A stretch of DNA of 64,000 bases from Streptomyces venezuelae (GTDB lineage Bacteria; Actinomycetota; Actinomycetes; Streptomycetales; Streptomycetaceae): the NCBI RefSeq assembly GCF_008642295.1, contig NZ_CP029190.1:3153001-3217000 (forward strand). The letters are read 5' to 3'. The position numbers and the translations under genes were made by a program. Shown one piece after another: positions 43,422 to 52,937 of the stretch; the stretch's first letter is position 1; the number at the start of each line of letters is the position of its first letter. A model generated the notes under the pieces. The model did no database searches. It saw only the letters and a program-made list of their open reading frames with translations, and was not told where the DNA came from.

Positions 43422-44213
43422 TCACTCCTCCCAGAACTTCTCCAGTGCCGCCTGCTTGTACGGCGCCGGACTCACGCTGAGTTCCCCCGCGAACGGGCGG
43501 TCCAGCACCATCACCAGCAACAGGCTGAAGCCGATCAGCGCAGCCACCGCCGATACGAACAGCAGCTGCATCTTCAGGCTGCGCAGGCCGAACAGGAAGG
43601 TGAGCGGCAGGATCACCAGCGCACCCCCGTACACCAGGACCTGCAGCAGCGTCGGAAGCGAGGTCTCGGCCATGGTGATCCGCGCCCGGCGCTGCTCCGC
43701 CACGTCATTGAGCCGGCCCGCGGCCTCGTCGTAGAAGGTCTGGGTGCGCGCCGTGGTCGGTTCGTACGCCTGGAGCGCCGTGTACATCGCGTGCGCCTGC
43801 TCCGCCGTCGCGTCGTAGCTCGGCTCGCCGGCCCGCATCAGCGGCCACTGGATCTCGACCACGGCGTGCGCGTACTCCCCCACCGCCTGCTCGATCCGCG
43901 CCCGTTCGGCCTGCGGGAACACCTCCACGCTGCGCACCACCACCGCCAGGTCGGTGGCCTCGGTCGAGACGATCGTCTGGGTGTTCTCCAGCTGTGTCCA
44001 CAGCGTCACGACCACGAAGGCGAGGATGATCCCGTAGATCGCGCCGAACATGCCGAGGGCGACCCCGACCATCTCGTTGTGTTCGCCCGCCGCGAGATGG
44101 GGAAACCGGCGGCGGGCGGCAAGGCTGCCGCCGACCGCGAGGGCGATGAAGCCGCCGACGATCAGGCAGCCGAGCGCGAGCGTACTGCAGTGGTTGAGCA
44201 GCCAAAGGATCAT
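43422..44213 (-). CDS. DUF4239 (bestrophin-like) membrane protein
   Basis: 263 residues. Two N-terminal TMs (STLALGCLIVGGFIALAVGG; VGVALGMFGAIYGIILAFVVVTLWTQLENT), a soluble helical middle and two C-terminal TMs (LPTLLQVLVYGGALVILPLTFLFGL; MQLLFVSAVAALIGFSLLLVMVLDRPFAG). DUF4239 proteins are of unknown function, possibly channels. No signal links it to its neighbours. Confidence 0.85.
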   Translation of the reverse strand: MILWLLNHCSTLALGCLIVGGFIALAVGGSLAARRRFPHLAAGEHNEMVGVALGMFGAIYGIILAFVVVTLWTQLENTQTIVSTEATDLAVVVRSVEVFPQAERARIEQAVGEYAHAVVEIQWPLMRAGEPSYDATAEQAHAMYTALQAYEPTTARTQTFYDEAAGRLNDVAEQRRARITMAETSLPTLLQVLVYGGALVILPLTFLFGLRSLKMQLLFVSAVAALIGFSLLLVMVLDRPFAGELSVSPAPYKQAALEKFWEE

Positions 44214-44279
44214 GAGCTGATCAACGACCGGCCGCCCGCTGGGGAGCGCCCTCTCCCGTCGGGGCGGCGGCCCGGCGCG

Positions 44280-44567
44280 TCAGCCGACCGAGGGGGTCCT
44301 CGGCAGGTTGCCTTCCGCGCCCGCCAGGGAGGACTCGGTCGCCTTGGCGGTGGTGCCGACCGCGGAGGTGGCCACGCCCACGGCGGTCTCGGCATCGGTG
44401 ACGGTCTGCGACGGGTTGTCGACGATCTCGACCAGCCGCTCGGTGACCGGGGTGCTCTTGAGGGGGGATTCCCCGGCGTGCGCGGCCTGCGCGACGGCGG
44501 GGACCAGGGCGACGGCGGCGCCGCCGGAGAGGGCGAGGGCGGTCAGGGTGCGCTTCATGAGCTTCAT
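44280..44567 (-). CDS. Small secreted protein
   Basis: 95 residues from ATG 44567 (M4 at 44558 also possible) after GGGGAGGG. Sec signal KRTLTALALSGGAAVALVPAVAQA, then a Thr/Ala/Val-rich mature part of ~65 residues without Cys. Unknown function. Confidence 0.65.
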   Translation of the reverse strand: MKLMKRTLTALALSGGAAVALVPAVAQAAHAGESPLKSTPVTERLVEIVDNPSQTVTDAETAVGVATSAVGTTAKATESSLAGAEGNLPRTPSVG

Positions 44568-44702
44568 GCCCTCCCCAACGATCCCGCCGCCCCCCTGGTC
44601 ACCGGCACACCCCCCGGCGCTCCCCCGAACGCACCCGGGCCCCGGATCGAGGGGGTTCGATCCGGGGCCCGGGAGATTGACACAGCGGTGTGAACGATCG
44701 AT

Positions 44703-46271
44703 TCAGTCCTTGACGATCAGCGACGGGGTCGTCTTCGTCAGCACCTCGCCCCGGAAGAAGGCGGGGCTGCGGCGCGCCGTGACCTCCATGATGACCAGGC
44801 CCAGAGCCAGCAGCCCCACACCGATCACGAAGACGTTGCCGACGCCCACCCCGGGGATGGTGGAACCGGAGCCGTAGGCCGGGTCCCAGGCGTCGTACAG
44901 GGTCTTGAAGAAGACCGCGGCCAGCAGCAGGCCGCCCAGCACCGGGAAGACGCCCTTCAGGAAGAGGTCCCGGCCGGAGTTGCGCAGCTCCTTGCGGAAG
45001 TACCAGGCGCAGGCGAAGGCGGTCAGCGAGTAGTAGAAGCAGATCATCAGACCCAGAGCGAAGATCGTGTCGGTGAGGACGTTCTCGCTGACCAGGGTCA
45101 TGATCGTGTAGAACGCGCCGGTCGCGATGCCCGCCATCACGGTGGCGCGCCCCGGGGTCTTGAACTTCGGGTGGACCCTGGCGTACGCGGGCGGCAGCGC
45201 CTCGTACGTCGACATCGCCAGCACCGTACGGGCCACCGGGATGAAGGTGGTCTGGAGGGAGGCGGCGGCGGAGGCCAGCACCGCGACGAACAGCAGGATG
45301 CCGAGCACCGGGCCCATCACCGGGCCGGCCAGGGCGGCGAAGACATTGCCCGAGGTCTCCTCGTTGGCGAGGCCGAGGCCCTCGCCGCCGGACCCCACGG
45401 CCATCTGCGCGGCGATGCCGGTGGCCAGGTAGGAGCCGACCAGGACGACCATGGCGATGAGCGCGGCACGGCCGGGGGTCTTCTCGGAGCCGGTGGTCTC
45501 CTCGTTGGAGGCCAGGCAGGCGTCCCAGCCCCAGTACATGAAGATCGAGAGCGAGAGTCCGGCGGTGAAGGCCGCCATGGACTCGACCGCGAAGGGGTTC
45601 ATCCAGGACCAGGAGAAGTCCATGCCGGTGTCGAAGCTGCCGGCTGCGGCCTTCTGGAAGGCCATGGCGATGAAGATGGCGAGGACGGCCAGCTGAAGGC
45701 CGACGAGCGCGTACTGGACACCCTTGGTGGCGGTCATTCCGCGGTAGCTGATCGCGGTGGCGATGGCGATCAGGGCCAGACAGGTCACGATGTGGACGGG
45801 CTTGTTCTCGTCCAGTGCGGCGATCGACGGGTTGTTCGTGATCTCACCGGCGAGGAGCCAGAAGTACGAGGTGGCGACGCCCGCGAGGTTGGAGAGCACG
45901 ATGATCGTGGCGATCACCAGGCCCCAGCCGCACATCCAGCCGATCCGGGGGCCGAAGGCCTTCACGGTCCAGGTGAACGAGGTGCCGCAGTCCGGCATGG
46001 CCTTGTTCAGCTCGCGGTAGGCGAAGGCGACCAGGAGCATCGGCAGGAAGCCGGCCAGGAAGACCGCCGGCATCTGCAGGCCGACCTCGCCCGCCGTGGA
46101 GCCCAGGGTGGAGGTCAGGCAGTAGACGGGGGCGACGGTGGAGATGCCGATGACGGCGCTGCCCATCAGGCCGACGGACCCCTTGCCGAGCCCCTTGCCA
46201 CGTACGCCGCCGCCCTCGGCCGAGCCGCTTACCGTGTCTCCGGCCCGGGGCCGAACGTCCAGCTGTGTCAT
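44703..46271 (-). CDS. APC family amino-acid permease
   Basis: 522 residues, about 12 membrane segments. APC fold signatures: VGLMGSAVIGISTVAPVYCLTSTLG (first TM), FAYRELNKAMPDCGTSFTWTVKAFGPRIGWMCGWGLVIATII and SIFMYWGWDACLASNEETTGSEKTPGRAALIA. Probably imports an amino acid or amine by symport. Intergenic 46272-46554 on its 5' side is AT-richer and holds its promoter. Confidence 0.93.
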   Translation of the reverse strand: MTQLDVRPRAGDTVSGSAEGGGVRGKGLGKGSVGLMGSAVIGISTVAPVYCLTSTLGSTAGEVGLQMPAVFLAGFLPMLLVAFAYRELNKAMPDCGTSFTWTVKAFGPRIGWMCGWGLVIATIIVLSNLAGVATSYFWLLAGEITNNPSIAALDENKPVHIVTCLALIAIATAISYRGMTATKGVQYALVGLQLAVLAIFIAMAFQKAAAGSFDTGMDFSWSWMNPFAVESMAAFTAGLSLSIFMYWGWDACLASNEETTGSEKTPGRAALIAMVVLVGSYLATGIAAQMAVGSGGEGLGLANEETSGNVFAALAGPVMGPVLGILLFVAVLASAAASLQTTFIPVARTVLAMSTYEALPPAYARVHPKFKTPGRATVMAGIATGAFYTIMTLVSENVLTDTIFALGLMICFYYSLTAFACAWYFRKELRNSGRDLFLKGVFPVLGGLLLAAVFFKTLYDAWDPAYGSGSTIPGVGVGNVFVIGVGLLALGLVIMEVTARRSPAFFRGEVLTKTTPSLIVKD

Positions 46272-46554
46272 GGGTCAGGACGCTAAACGCTGCGGTTTCC
46301 CTGTCCGGAAGACTTAAGTCCGGTACTCCACACACCTAAATTCCTTTGAATCTTGAGATCGAGATCGTTCACACTCCCGCAATGCAAGGTTCACCCAGGC
46401 ATCTATCCGGCCATCGACAGGAACCAGCCACAACCTTCCGGGATGCGGAAACCGCAGCCATGCCCGTTTTGCCCCATTCAAAACTTTCCCGTGGCAATTT
46501 TCCCGGCCCCCGGAAACCCGCCCGGACCGGGGTCCCGTCCGCCAGACTGGGCCC
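46272..46554. other. Divergent intergenic region
   Basis: 283 bases between the permease and DNA alkylation repair genes, lower in GC than the coding sequence; must carry both promoters. I see no strong repeat. Confidence 0.4.
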
Positions 46555-47649
46555 ATGCCCACGGCAGACGAACTCCTCAGCGCGGATACCGTCAGGACCC
46601 TCGCCCGGCTGCTCGCCGCAGCAGCCGGCCGTACCTCCGCCCCGACCGTCCTCACCTGCGCCGATGCCCTCGACGGGCTGAGCTACAGCGCCCGCGTGGC
46701 CGCCATCCGCGACGCCGTGCTCGCCGACCTGCCCGCCGACTGGCCCGGCTTCGAGGCCGTCGTGCGGAACGCCCTCACCGACCGGCCCGGCCTCGGCCGT
46801 TTCGACGGCTGGATGACCTTCCCGGTGAACGAGGCCGTCGCCGTCCGCGGACTGGAGGCCTTCGAACCCGGCCTCGCCCTGCTGCACGACCTCACCCCCC
46901 GGCTCACCGCCGAGTCCGCCGTACGCCCCTTCCTGCGCGCGGACCCGGCCCGCGCCCTGGCCGTCGTACGGGACTGGACCGCCGACCCGGACCCGCACGT
47001 ACGGCGCCTCGCCAGCGAAGGAACCCGGCCCCGGCTGCCCTGGGCACCGCAGCTGCCGGCCTTCATCGCCGACCCGAGGCCCGCGCGGCCGGTACTGGAC
47101 GCGCTGTACCGCGACGAGTCCGAGTACGTGCGCCGCTCCGTCGCCAACCACCTCAACGACATCAGCCGCGACCACCCGGAGCTCGCGGTCGAGATCGCCG
47201 CGGCCTGGCTGGCCGCGCCCACCACCGGCCGGGTCGTCCGGCACGGTCTGCGCACCCTGATCAAGGCCGGGCACCCGGGGGCCCTGACCCTGCTCGGACA
47301 CGCGCCGGACGTACTGGTCACCGTCGACGGACCGCACATCAGCACCCCGCAGGTCGCCGTCGGCGGGTACCTGGTCTTCGACTACGCCGTCACCAACAGC
47401 GGCAGCACGCCCGCCGAGCTGGTCGTGGACTACGTCATCCACCATGTGAAGGCGAACGGCACCCGCACCCCCAAGGTCTTCAAGCTCGCCACCCGCGCCC
47501 TCGCCCCCGGCGAGAAGCTCACCGGGACCCGCCGCCACTCCTTCAAACCGATCACCACCCGCCGCTACCACTCGGGCGAGCACCTGGTGCAGATCCAGGT
47601 CAACGGGCGGGTGCGGGGCGAAGCCGGGTTCTCGCTGGACGCGGGATGA
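46555..47649 (+). CDS. DNA alkylation repair protein (AlkD-like HEAT-repeat)
   Basis: 364 residues from ATG 46555, no clear ribosome site, so possibly leaderless. HEAT-like helices throughout: DALDGLSYSARVAAIRDAVLADLP, ADPDPHVRRLASEGTRPRLPWAPQLPAFIADPRPARPVLDALYRDESEYVRRSVANHLNDISRDHPEL. This is the AlkD/DNA alkylation repair family, which removes alkylated purines without base flipping. The C-terminal ~110 residues form a beta-rich extension. Confidence 0.85.
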   Translation: MPTADELLSADTVRTLARLLAAAAGRTSAPTVLTCADALDGLSYSARVAAIRDAVLADLPADWPGFEAVVRNALTDRPGLGRFDGWMTFPVNEAVAVRGLEAFEPGLALLHDLTPRLTAESAVRPFLRADPARALAVVRDWTADPDPHVRRLASEGTRPRLPWAPQLPAFIADPRPARPVLDALYRDESEYVRRSVANHLNDISRDHPELAVEIAAAWLAAPTTGRVVRHGLRTLIKAGHPGALTLLGHAPDVLVTVDGPHISTPQVAVGGYLVFDYAVTNSGSTPAELVVDYVIHHVKANGTRTPKVFKLATRALAPGEKLTGTRRHSFKPITTRRYHSGEHLVQIQVNGRVRGEAGFSLDAG

Positions 47650-47671
47650 CCGGCATGGCACCCTTCCTTCC

Positions 47672-47707
47672 ATGATCAACGGAATCGAGTACACCTCCGC
47701 CCGGTGA
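47672..47707 (+). other. Possible 11-codon leader overlapping the next start
   Basis: ATG-to-TGA frame (MINGIEYTSAR) whose stop overlaps GTG 47704 as GTGA. No ribosome site; may be chance. Confidence 0.2.
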
Positions 47708-49422
47708 GCGCCCGCGAGCTCGAGTGGGGCCCCGCACAGGCCGCGGTCACCGAAGCCCTCACCCCGCTGTTCGCCGATCCGGACCTCGGCCGGGCCGCCG
47801 AAGCCGCGCACCTGCGGCTGACCGCGCTCCCCGTCGAGCCCGAGACCGTCCACCGGATCGCCTACCTGATCGGCCGGCGCCTCCCACCCGACGACCCGGT
47901 CACCGGCCCCGCCCGGCAGCTGGCCCGCAGACTGGCCGGCACCGGCACCCACCCCGTCGTGGTCAGCGCCGGGCTGGGCCTGCTGACCTGGCTCGGCGGC
48001 CCCGAGGACGTCCCCGTCCTCCGCACCCTCGGCATGCTCGAAGCCTTCGCCGACCCGGTGGTCGAGGCCCTGGACCGGATCGACCGCCATACAGCCGCCG
48101 TCGTATGGCTGACCGGCCGCAGCGACCAGCCCCGTGTGCTGCGGCTGATCGAGGCGGTGACCGCCGGGGACTTCGACGCCGTACGCGACCTGCTGCTCCC
48201 GGCGGCCGACGAGCCGCCCGCGCCCTGGCCCGTACCCGTCGCCCGGCTCGCCGAGGTCGTCCGGCTCGATGCCCTGCTCCGCAGATACCCGCAGGACGCG
48301 GGGCTGGTCGGGCTGGCCGGACGGCTGCTCGCCCTGATGGCCGACAGCTATGTCGACGGGCCGAAGCTCCCCGACTACTCACGTCCCGTGCAGCTGTACG
48401 AGGCGGTGGTCGCCGGGGCGCACCGGCTCACCCCGGACCTGGACGCCCACGCCATGCTGCTGTCGCTCGCCATCGGCCTGCACAGCGGCGCCGGTGCGGT
48501 CCTCGACTGGCCGCCGGGCCGCCGCCGGGAGCTGCTCGACACCCTGGGCGGGCTGCTGGCCGAACCCGCCTGGGCGGCCAGCGCGGATAGAACGGACAAC
48601 ACGGACCGTGCCGGGCTCCGGGCCGGCTGGATCCGCCGCACCGGACGGCGGCCCTTCGCCCGCCCTGCCGGACCCGCCGGACCCGCCGGGCCGGACCGGT
48701 TCCGTCTGGAGGTCGTCGTGACCGACCCGGACGTCCGCCACCTGGTGGAGACGCGCGTCCTGGTCGACGGCCTCCCCGTGGTCGCGGCGCTGTTTCCCAA
48801 GGGGGTCTGCGAAAGCCCCGGGGCCCTGCTCGACGGGGGTCTGCTGCGGGCCGGCGCGGAGCCCCGCGAGGTGCAGCTCGCCTTTCCGCACTGCGGCGAG
48901 GAGTGCTGTGGCACGCTCTACGTCACCATCCGCAGGGAGGGCGACCAGGTCGTGTGGGACGGCTGGCGGGGCGCGCAGGGGCCGCAGCCGGCGGCCCTGC
49001 GGTTCGACGCAGCCGCATACGACGCCGAGATCACCCGGGCCACGCAGGACCGGGAGTGGGAGTGGCCGGCCCATACGACCGCTCTGCAGATCGCCCAGGG
49101 GCTGCGGGACCGGCCCGAGTTGCTGTCCCGATGGGACTGCGGGGAAGCCTCGGCCCGTCCCTCGTGGGGCGATCCGGGAACGGTCACCGTCTCGTTCGCC
49201 CACCAGAGGGGCCTGGGAGCCGGGACGCATGAGCCGGGCGGGCCGCGGCTGTACTTCGAGTGGCTCGTCCCGGACGACGGCTCCCCGCCGCAGGAGCAGG
49301 CAGCCGCCGCACTCCGGCGGCTCGCGGCCGGCGATCCGCGGTTCCTGGCCGAACTCCGGTATGCCCGCCGGGAGGACGCCGAGGCCCTCGGCTTCCCCTG
49401 GCCGGCCGAGGACACCGCCTGA
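47704..49422 (+). CDS. Helical-repeat protein of unknown function
   Basis: 572 residues from GTG 47704. First ~290 residues are helical and HEAT-like (HLRLTALPVEPETVHRIAYLIGRRL; AGLGLLTWLGGPEDVPVLRTLGMLEAF); a Pro/Ala linker near 320 leads to a C-terminal beta-rich domain with CESPGALLDGGLLRAG, FPHCGEECCGTLYVTIRREGDQVVWDGWRG. The clustered Cys/His may bind metal. Follows the alkylation repair gene by 54 bases on the same strand; a repair role is possible but unsupported. Confidence 0.6.
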   Translation: MSARELEWGPAQAAVTEALTPLFADPDLGRAAEAAHLRLTALPVEPETVHRIAYLIGRRLPPDDPVTGPARQLARRLAGTGTHPVVVSAGLGLLTWLGGPEDVPVLRTLGMLEAFADPVVEALDRIDRHTAAVVWLTGRSDQPRVLRLIEAVTAGDFDAVRDLLLPAADEPPAPWPVPVARLAEVVRLDALLRRYPQDAGLVGLAGRLLALMADSYVDGPKLPDYSRPVQLYEAVVAGAHRLTPDLDAHAMLLSLAIGLHSGAGAVLDWPPGRRRELLDTLGGLLAEPAWAASADRTDNTDRAGLRAGWIRRTGRRPFARPAGPAGPAGPDRFRLEVVVTDPDVRHLVETRVLVDGLPVVAALFPKGVCESPGALLDGGLLRAGAEPREVQLAFPHCGEECCGTLYVTIRREGDQVVWDGWRGAQGPQPAALRFDAAAYDAEITRATQDREWEWPAHTTALQIAQGLRDRPELLSRWDCGEASARPSWGDPGTVTVSFAHQRGLGAGTHEPGGPRLYFEWLVPDDGSPPQEQAAAALRRLAAGDPRFLAELRYARREDAEALGFPWPAEDTA

Positions 49423-49520
49423 CCGCACGCTCCCGGGTGCCCCCCTCCCGCGGGGGCCCCCGGGGGCCCGGGCCGCGTGCGGCGCTCCGTCCGGCGCTGT
49501 GTCCGGCCCCGTGTCCGGCG

Positions 49521-50990
49521 CTACGTCGTCCAGACGATGGACTGGATCTCGCTGTAGGCGTGCAGGGCGTACGAGCCGACGTCGCGGCCGACCCCGGACT
49601 TCTTGAACCCGCCGAACGGCGCCTCCATGTTCCGGCCGATGGTGTTCACGCCGACCCCGCCCGAGCGGAGGCGCCGGGCCACCCGGAAGGCGCGGGCAGC
49701 GTCGCCGGACCACACGTACGACAGCAGCCCGAACTCGGAGTCGTTGGCCAGGGCCACCGCCTCCTCCTCCGTGTCGAAGGGGACGACCACGACCACCGGG
49801 CCGAAGATCTCCTCCCGGACCACCCGCATCTCGTTGGTGCAGTCGACCAGCAGGGTGGGGGCCACATAGAAGCCCTTGCCGTCCGCCCGGACGGCCGGCC
49901 GGTCGCCGCCGACCGCGATCCGGGCGCCCTCCTTCTTCCCCAGCTCGATGTACGACTCCACCCGGTCCCGGTGGGCCGCCGAGATCACCGGGCCGACCAC
50001 GGTCCCCGCCGCCGCCGGGTCGCCGACCTTCATAAAGGCCAGGTAGCCGGTCAGCTTCTCGACCAGGGCGTCGTGCACCGACCGGTGGACCAGAACCCGG
50101 GTCGGGGCCGTGCAGATCTGGCCGGAGTAGAAGGAGAAGGTGGTGCCGATGCCCATCATGGCGGCATCCAGGTCAGCGTCGTCGAAGACGATCGCCGCGC
50201 CCTTGCCGCCCAGCTCCATCAGCTGGCGCTTCATGCTGCGCCCGCACACCTCGGCGATGCGCTGCCCGACCGCCGTGGAGCCGGTGAAGGACACCATGTC
50301 CACGTCCGGGGAGTCGACGGCCGCCTCGCCGACGGCCACCGACTGGCCGTTGACGACGTTCACCACGCCCGCCGGAACGCCCGCCCCGGCCAGGGCCTCC
50401 GCCATCCTGAACACCGACAGCGGGTCCTGCGGGGCCGGTTTGACGACCACCGTGTTGCCCATCGCCAGCGCCGGCGCCACCTTGCCCGCCGGGTTCGCCC
50501 ACGGGTTGTTGTACGAGGTGATACAGCTGACCACGCCCACCGGCTGGCGCACCTCCAGCGCGCCCAGGATGCCGGCCTTCCCCATCGGGCCGGCCTCGGT
50601 GACCTGCGGCGGCAGGGCCTTCTCCACGGGTTCCAGGGCTCCGCGCGCATACCGCCGGAACCGGGCGACCCCCACCCCGACCTGCATGCCGCGCGCGATC
50701 CCGGTGGGCGCGCCCGTCTCCGCCTGGGCGAGGGCCGTCCACGGTTCGAACTCGCGCTGCATGATGTCCGCGGCCCGGTCGAGGATCGCCGCCCGCTCCT
50801 CGGCCGGCGTGCGGGACCAGCCGTCGAAGGCCTCCCGGGCGGCCCGGGCCGCCTCCGCGACCTGTTCCGGCGAGGCTTCGGGGGCGAGGCCGACCACCGA
50901 CTCGTCCGCCGGGTTGATCACCTCGTAGTGGCCGCCGGCCGGCTCCACCCATTCCCCGCCGATGTACAACTGCCGGGTTTCACCGCTCAC
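49521..50990 (-). CDS. Aldehyde dehydrogenase
   Basis: GTG 50990 overlaps the upstream stop as GTGA; 489 residues. ALDH superfamily: GVVSCITSYNNPWANPAGKVAPALAMGNTVVVKPAPQDPLS, VSFTGSTAVGQRI, MELGGKGAAIVFDDADLDAA (Glu), FYSGQICTAPTRVLVH (catalytic Cys), EEIFGPVVVVVPFDTEEEAVALAND and NTIGRNMEAPFGGFKKSGVGRDVG. Oxidises an aldehyde to the acid with NAD(P)+. Second gene of a two-gene unit with the amidohydrolase; context is a catabolic cluster. Confidence 0.95.
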   Translation of the reverse strand: MSGETRQLYIGGEWVEPAGGHYEVINPADESVVGLAPEASPEQVAEAARAAREAFDGWSRTPAEERAAILDRAADIMQREFEPWTALAQAETGAPTGIARGMQVGVGVARFRRYARGALEPVEKALPPQVTEAGPMGKAGILGALEVRQPVGVVSCITSYNNPWANPAGKVAPALAMGNTVVVKPAPQDPLSVFRMAEALAGAGVPAGVVNVVNGQSVAVGEAAVDSPDVDMVSFTGSTAVGQRIAEVCGRSMKRQLMELGGKGAAIVFDDADLDAAMMGIGTTFSFYSGQICTAPTRVLVHRSVHDALVEKLTGYLAFMKVGDPAAAGTVVGPVISAAHRDRVESYIELGKKEGARIAVGGDRPAVRADGKGFYVAPTLLVDCTNEMRVVREEIFGPVVVVVPFDTEEEAVALANDSEFGLLSYVWSGDAARAFRVARRLRSGGVGVNTIGRNMEAPFGGFKKSGVGRDVGSYALHAYSEIQSIVWTT

Positions 50991-52726
50991 CGGGTGCTCA
51001 CCGTCCTCGTGTCCCGGCCGGACCGCAGCACGATGCCCGGGATGGCCCCGGTGACCTCGTCGTCCCGGATGGTCTCCACACCGTTGACCCGGACCGACAC
51101 GATGCCGATGGCCCGGGAGTCCAGCCGCGGGCTGTCCCCGGGCAGGTCGTGGACCAGGGTGGCCGGTCCGGCCTCGATCCGTTCCGGGTCGAAGAGGACC
51201 AGGTCCGCGTGCCAGCCCTCGGCGATCCGGCCGCGCTCCCGCAGGCCGAACAGCTGCGCCGGGTCGTCGGTGAGCATCTTCACGGCCTGCTCCAGCGGGA
51301 CCAGCCTGCGCCCGCGCAGGCAGTCGCCCAGGAACCGGGTGGTGTACGGGGCCCCGCACATCCGGTCCAGGTGGGCGCCCGCATCGGAGCCGCCCAGCAT
51401 GACGTCCTCGTGCTGCCAGGTTTCGGCGCGCAGGGTCCAGCTGGCCGGGTCGTTGTCGGTGGGCATCGGCCACAGGACGGTCCGCAGCTCGTCGTTGGCG
51501 CAGATCTCCACCAGGCAGTGGAAGGGGTCCTGGCCGCGTTCGGCGGCGATGTCGTTCACCACACGGCCGGAGAGTCCCTCGTTCTCCTTGCTGTAGGTGT
51601 CCCCGATGACATACCGGCCGAAGTTGGCCAGCCGCCGGAACACGCCGGCCTCCTTGCTGTCCGCGCGCCGCAGCATCTCCGCCCGGACCTCCGGGTTGCG
51701 GAGCCTGGCGATCCGCTCGGGGACGGGCAGCCCGAGGACCTCGCCCCAGCCGGGGATGAGGTTGAGCGCGCAGAAGGTGCCGAGCGACATGTTCATGGGG
51801 GTGAGGATCGGCATGGTCAGGGCCACGATCCGGCCGCCGGCCTTGCGGGCGCGTTCGCTGGGGACCAGCTGGCGCGGGACCCGTTCCGGTACGGCCGCGT
51901 CGATGGTGAGGACGTTCCAGTTCAGCGGGCGGCCGGCGGCGGCGCTCATCTCGACGAAGAGGTCGATCTCGTCGTCCGAGAACTGGTCAAGGCAGCCGGC
52001 CACGATCGCTTCGAGCTGGGTGCCCTCGTGGTCGCCGACGGCCCGGGAGAGGGCCAGGAGTTCGGCGGGGGTGGCGTGCCGGGAGGCGACGGGGGCGCCC
52101 GCGCCGTCGGAGTGGGTGGCGGACTGGGTGGTGGACAGGCCCCAGGCGCCCGCGTTCATGGCGTCGTGGAGCAGCGCGAGCATCTCGTCCAGTTGCTCGG
52201 GGCTGGGCTGTCCGCCGACCGCGGCCTCGCCCATGACGTGGCGGCGCAGTGCGCAGTGGCCGACCATGAAGCCGGCGTTGACGGCGATCCGGCCTTCGAG
52301 GGCGTCGAGGTACTCGCCGAAGGTGGACCAGGACCAGTCGACGCCTTCCTCCAGCGCCTTGAGGGCCATGCCCTCGACCTTGCTCATCATGCGGCGGGTG
52401 TAGTCGGCGTCCTCGGGCCGGCCCGGGTGGAGCGGGGCGAGGGTGAAGCCGCAGTTGCCGCCGGCGACGGTGGTCACGCCGTGGTTCATGGAGGGGGTGG
52501 CGTACGGGTCCCAGAACAGCTGGGCGTCGTAGTGGGTGTGCGGGTCGATGAAGCCGGGGGTGAGGACGAGGCCGGTGGCGTCCTCGCTGGTGCGGGCCTC
52601 CTCGGTGACCGCGCCGGGCGCGGCGATGACGGCGATGCGGCCGTCGCGGATGCCGACGTCCGCGGTGCGGGCGGGGGCGCCGGTGCCGTCCACGACGGTG
52701 GCGCCCTTGATCAGGTGGTCGAGCAT
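50987..52726 (-). CDS. Amidohydrolase family protein (N-acyl-D-amino-acid deacylase type)
   Basis: ATG 52726; 579 residues. Amidohydrolase superfamily, D-aminoacylase branch: DHLIKGATVVDGTGAPARTADVGIRDGRI, LVLTPGFIDPHTHYDAQLFWDPYATPSMNHGVTTVAGGNCGF (metal HxH), SKEN, VMLGGSDAGAHLDRMCGAPYTTRFLG and GRIAEGWHADLVLFDPERI. Metal-dependent C-N hydrolase; members act on D-amino-acid amides or cyclic amides. Overlaps and is coupled to the ALDH gene. Confidence 0.9.
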   Translation of the reverse strand: MLDHLIKGATVVDGTGAPARTADVGIRDGRIAVIAAPGAVTEEARTSEDATGLVLTPGFIDPHTHYDAQLFWDPYATPSMNHGVTTVAGGNCGFTLAPLHPGRPEDADYTRRMMSKVEGMALKALEEGVDWSWSTFGEYLDALEGRIAVNAGFMVGHCALRRHVMGEAAVGGQPSPEQLDEMLALLHDAMNAGAWGLSTTQSATHSDGAGAPVASRHATPAELLALSRAVGDHEGTQLEAIVAGCLDQFSDDEIDLFVEMSAAAGRPLNWNVLTIDAAVPERVPRQLVPSERARKAGGRIVALTMPILTPMNMSLGTFCALNLIPGWGEVLGLPVPERIARLRNPEVRAEMLRRADSKEAGVFRRLANFGRYVIGDTYSKENEGLSGRVVNDIAAERGQDPFHCLVEICANDELRTVLWPMPTDNDPASWTLRAETWQHEDVMLGGSDAGAHLDRMCGAPYTTRFLGDCLRGRRLVPLEQAVKMLTDDPAQLFGLRERGRIAEGWHADLVLFDPERIEAGPATLVHDLPGDSPRLDSRAIGIVSVRVNGVETIRDDEVTGAIPGIVLRSGRDTRTVSTR

Positions 52727-52937
52727 GACGTCCCTTCTCCTCCTTGTACGGGGCTCCGCCCGGGGTACGAGGACGGCGCTCCGCCCCCGCCGGTCCCGCG
52801 CGCGGGCCCCGGCCGGGGGCCGCCGGGCCGGCCGCGGCCTCGGAATGCCTCCGGCCGGGGCCGGTTTCGGGACGGCGGTCCGGGAAGACGCCGTCCCTGT
52901 CCTGGGGCCGGGCACCCGCAGGGGCCCGGGCCCGCCG

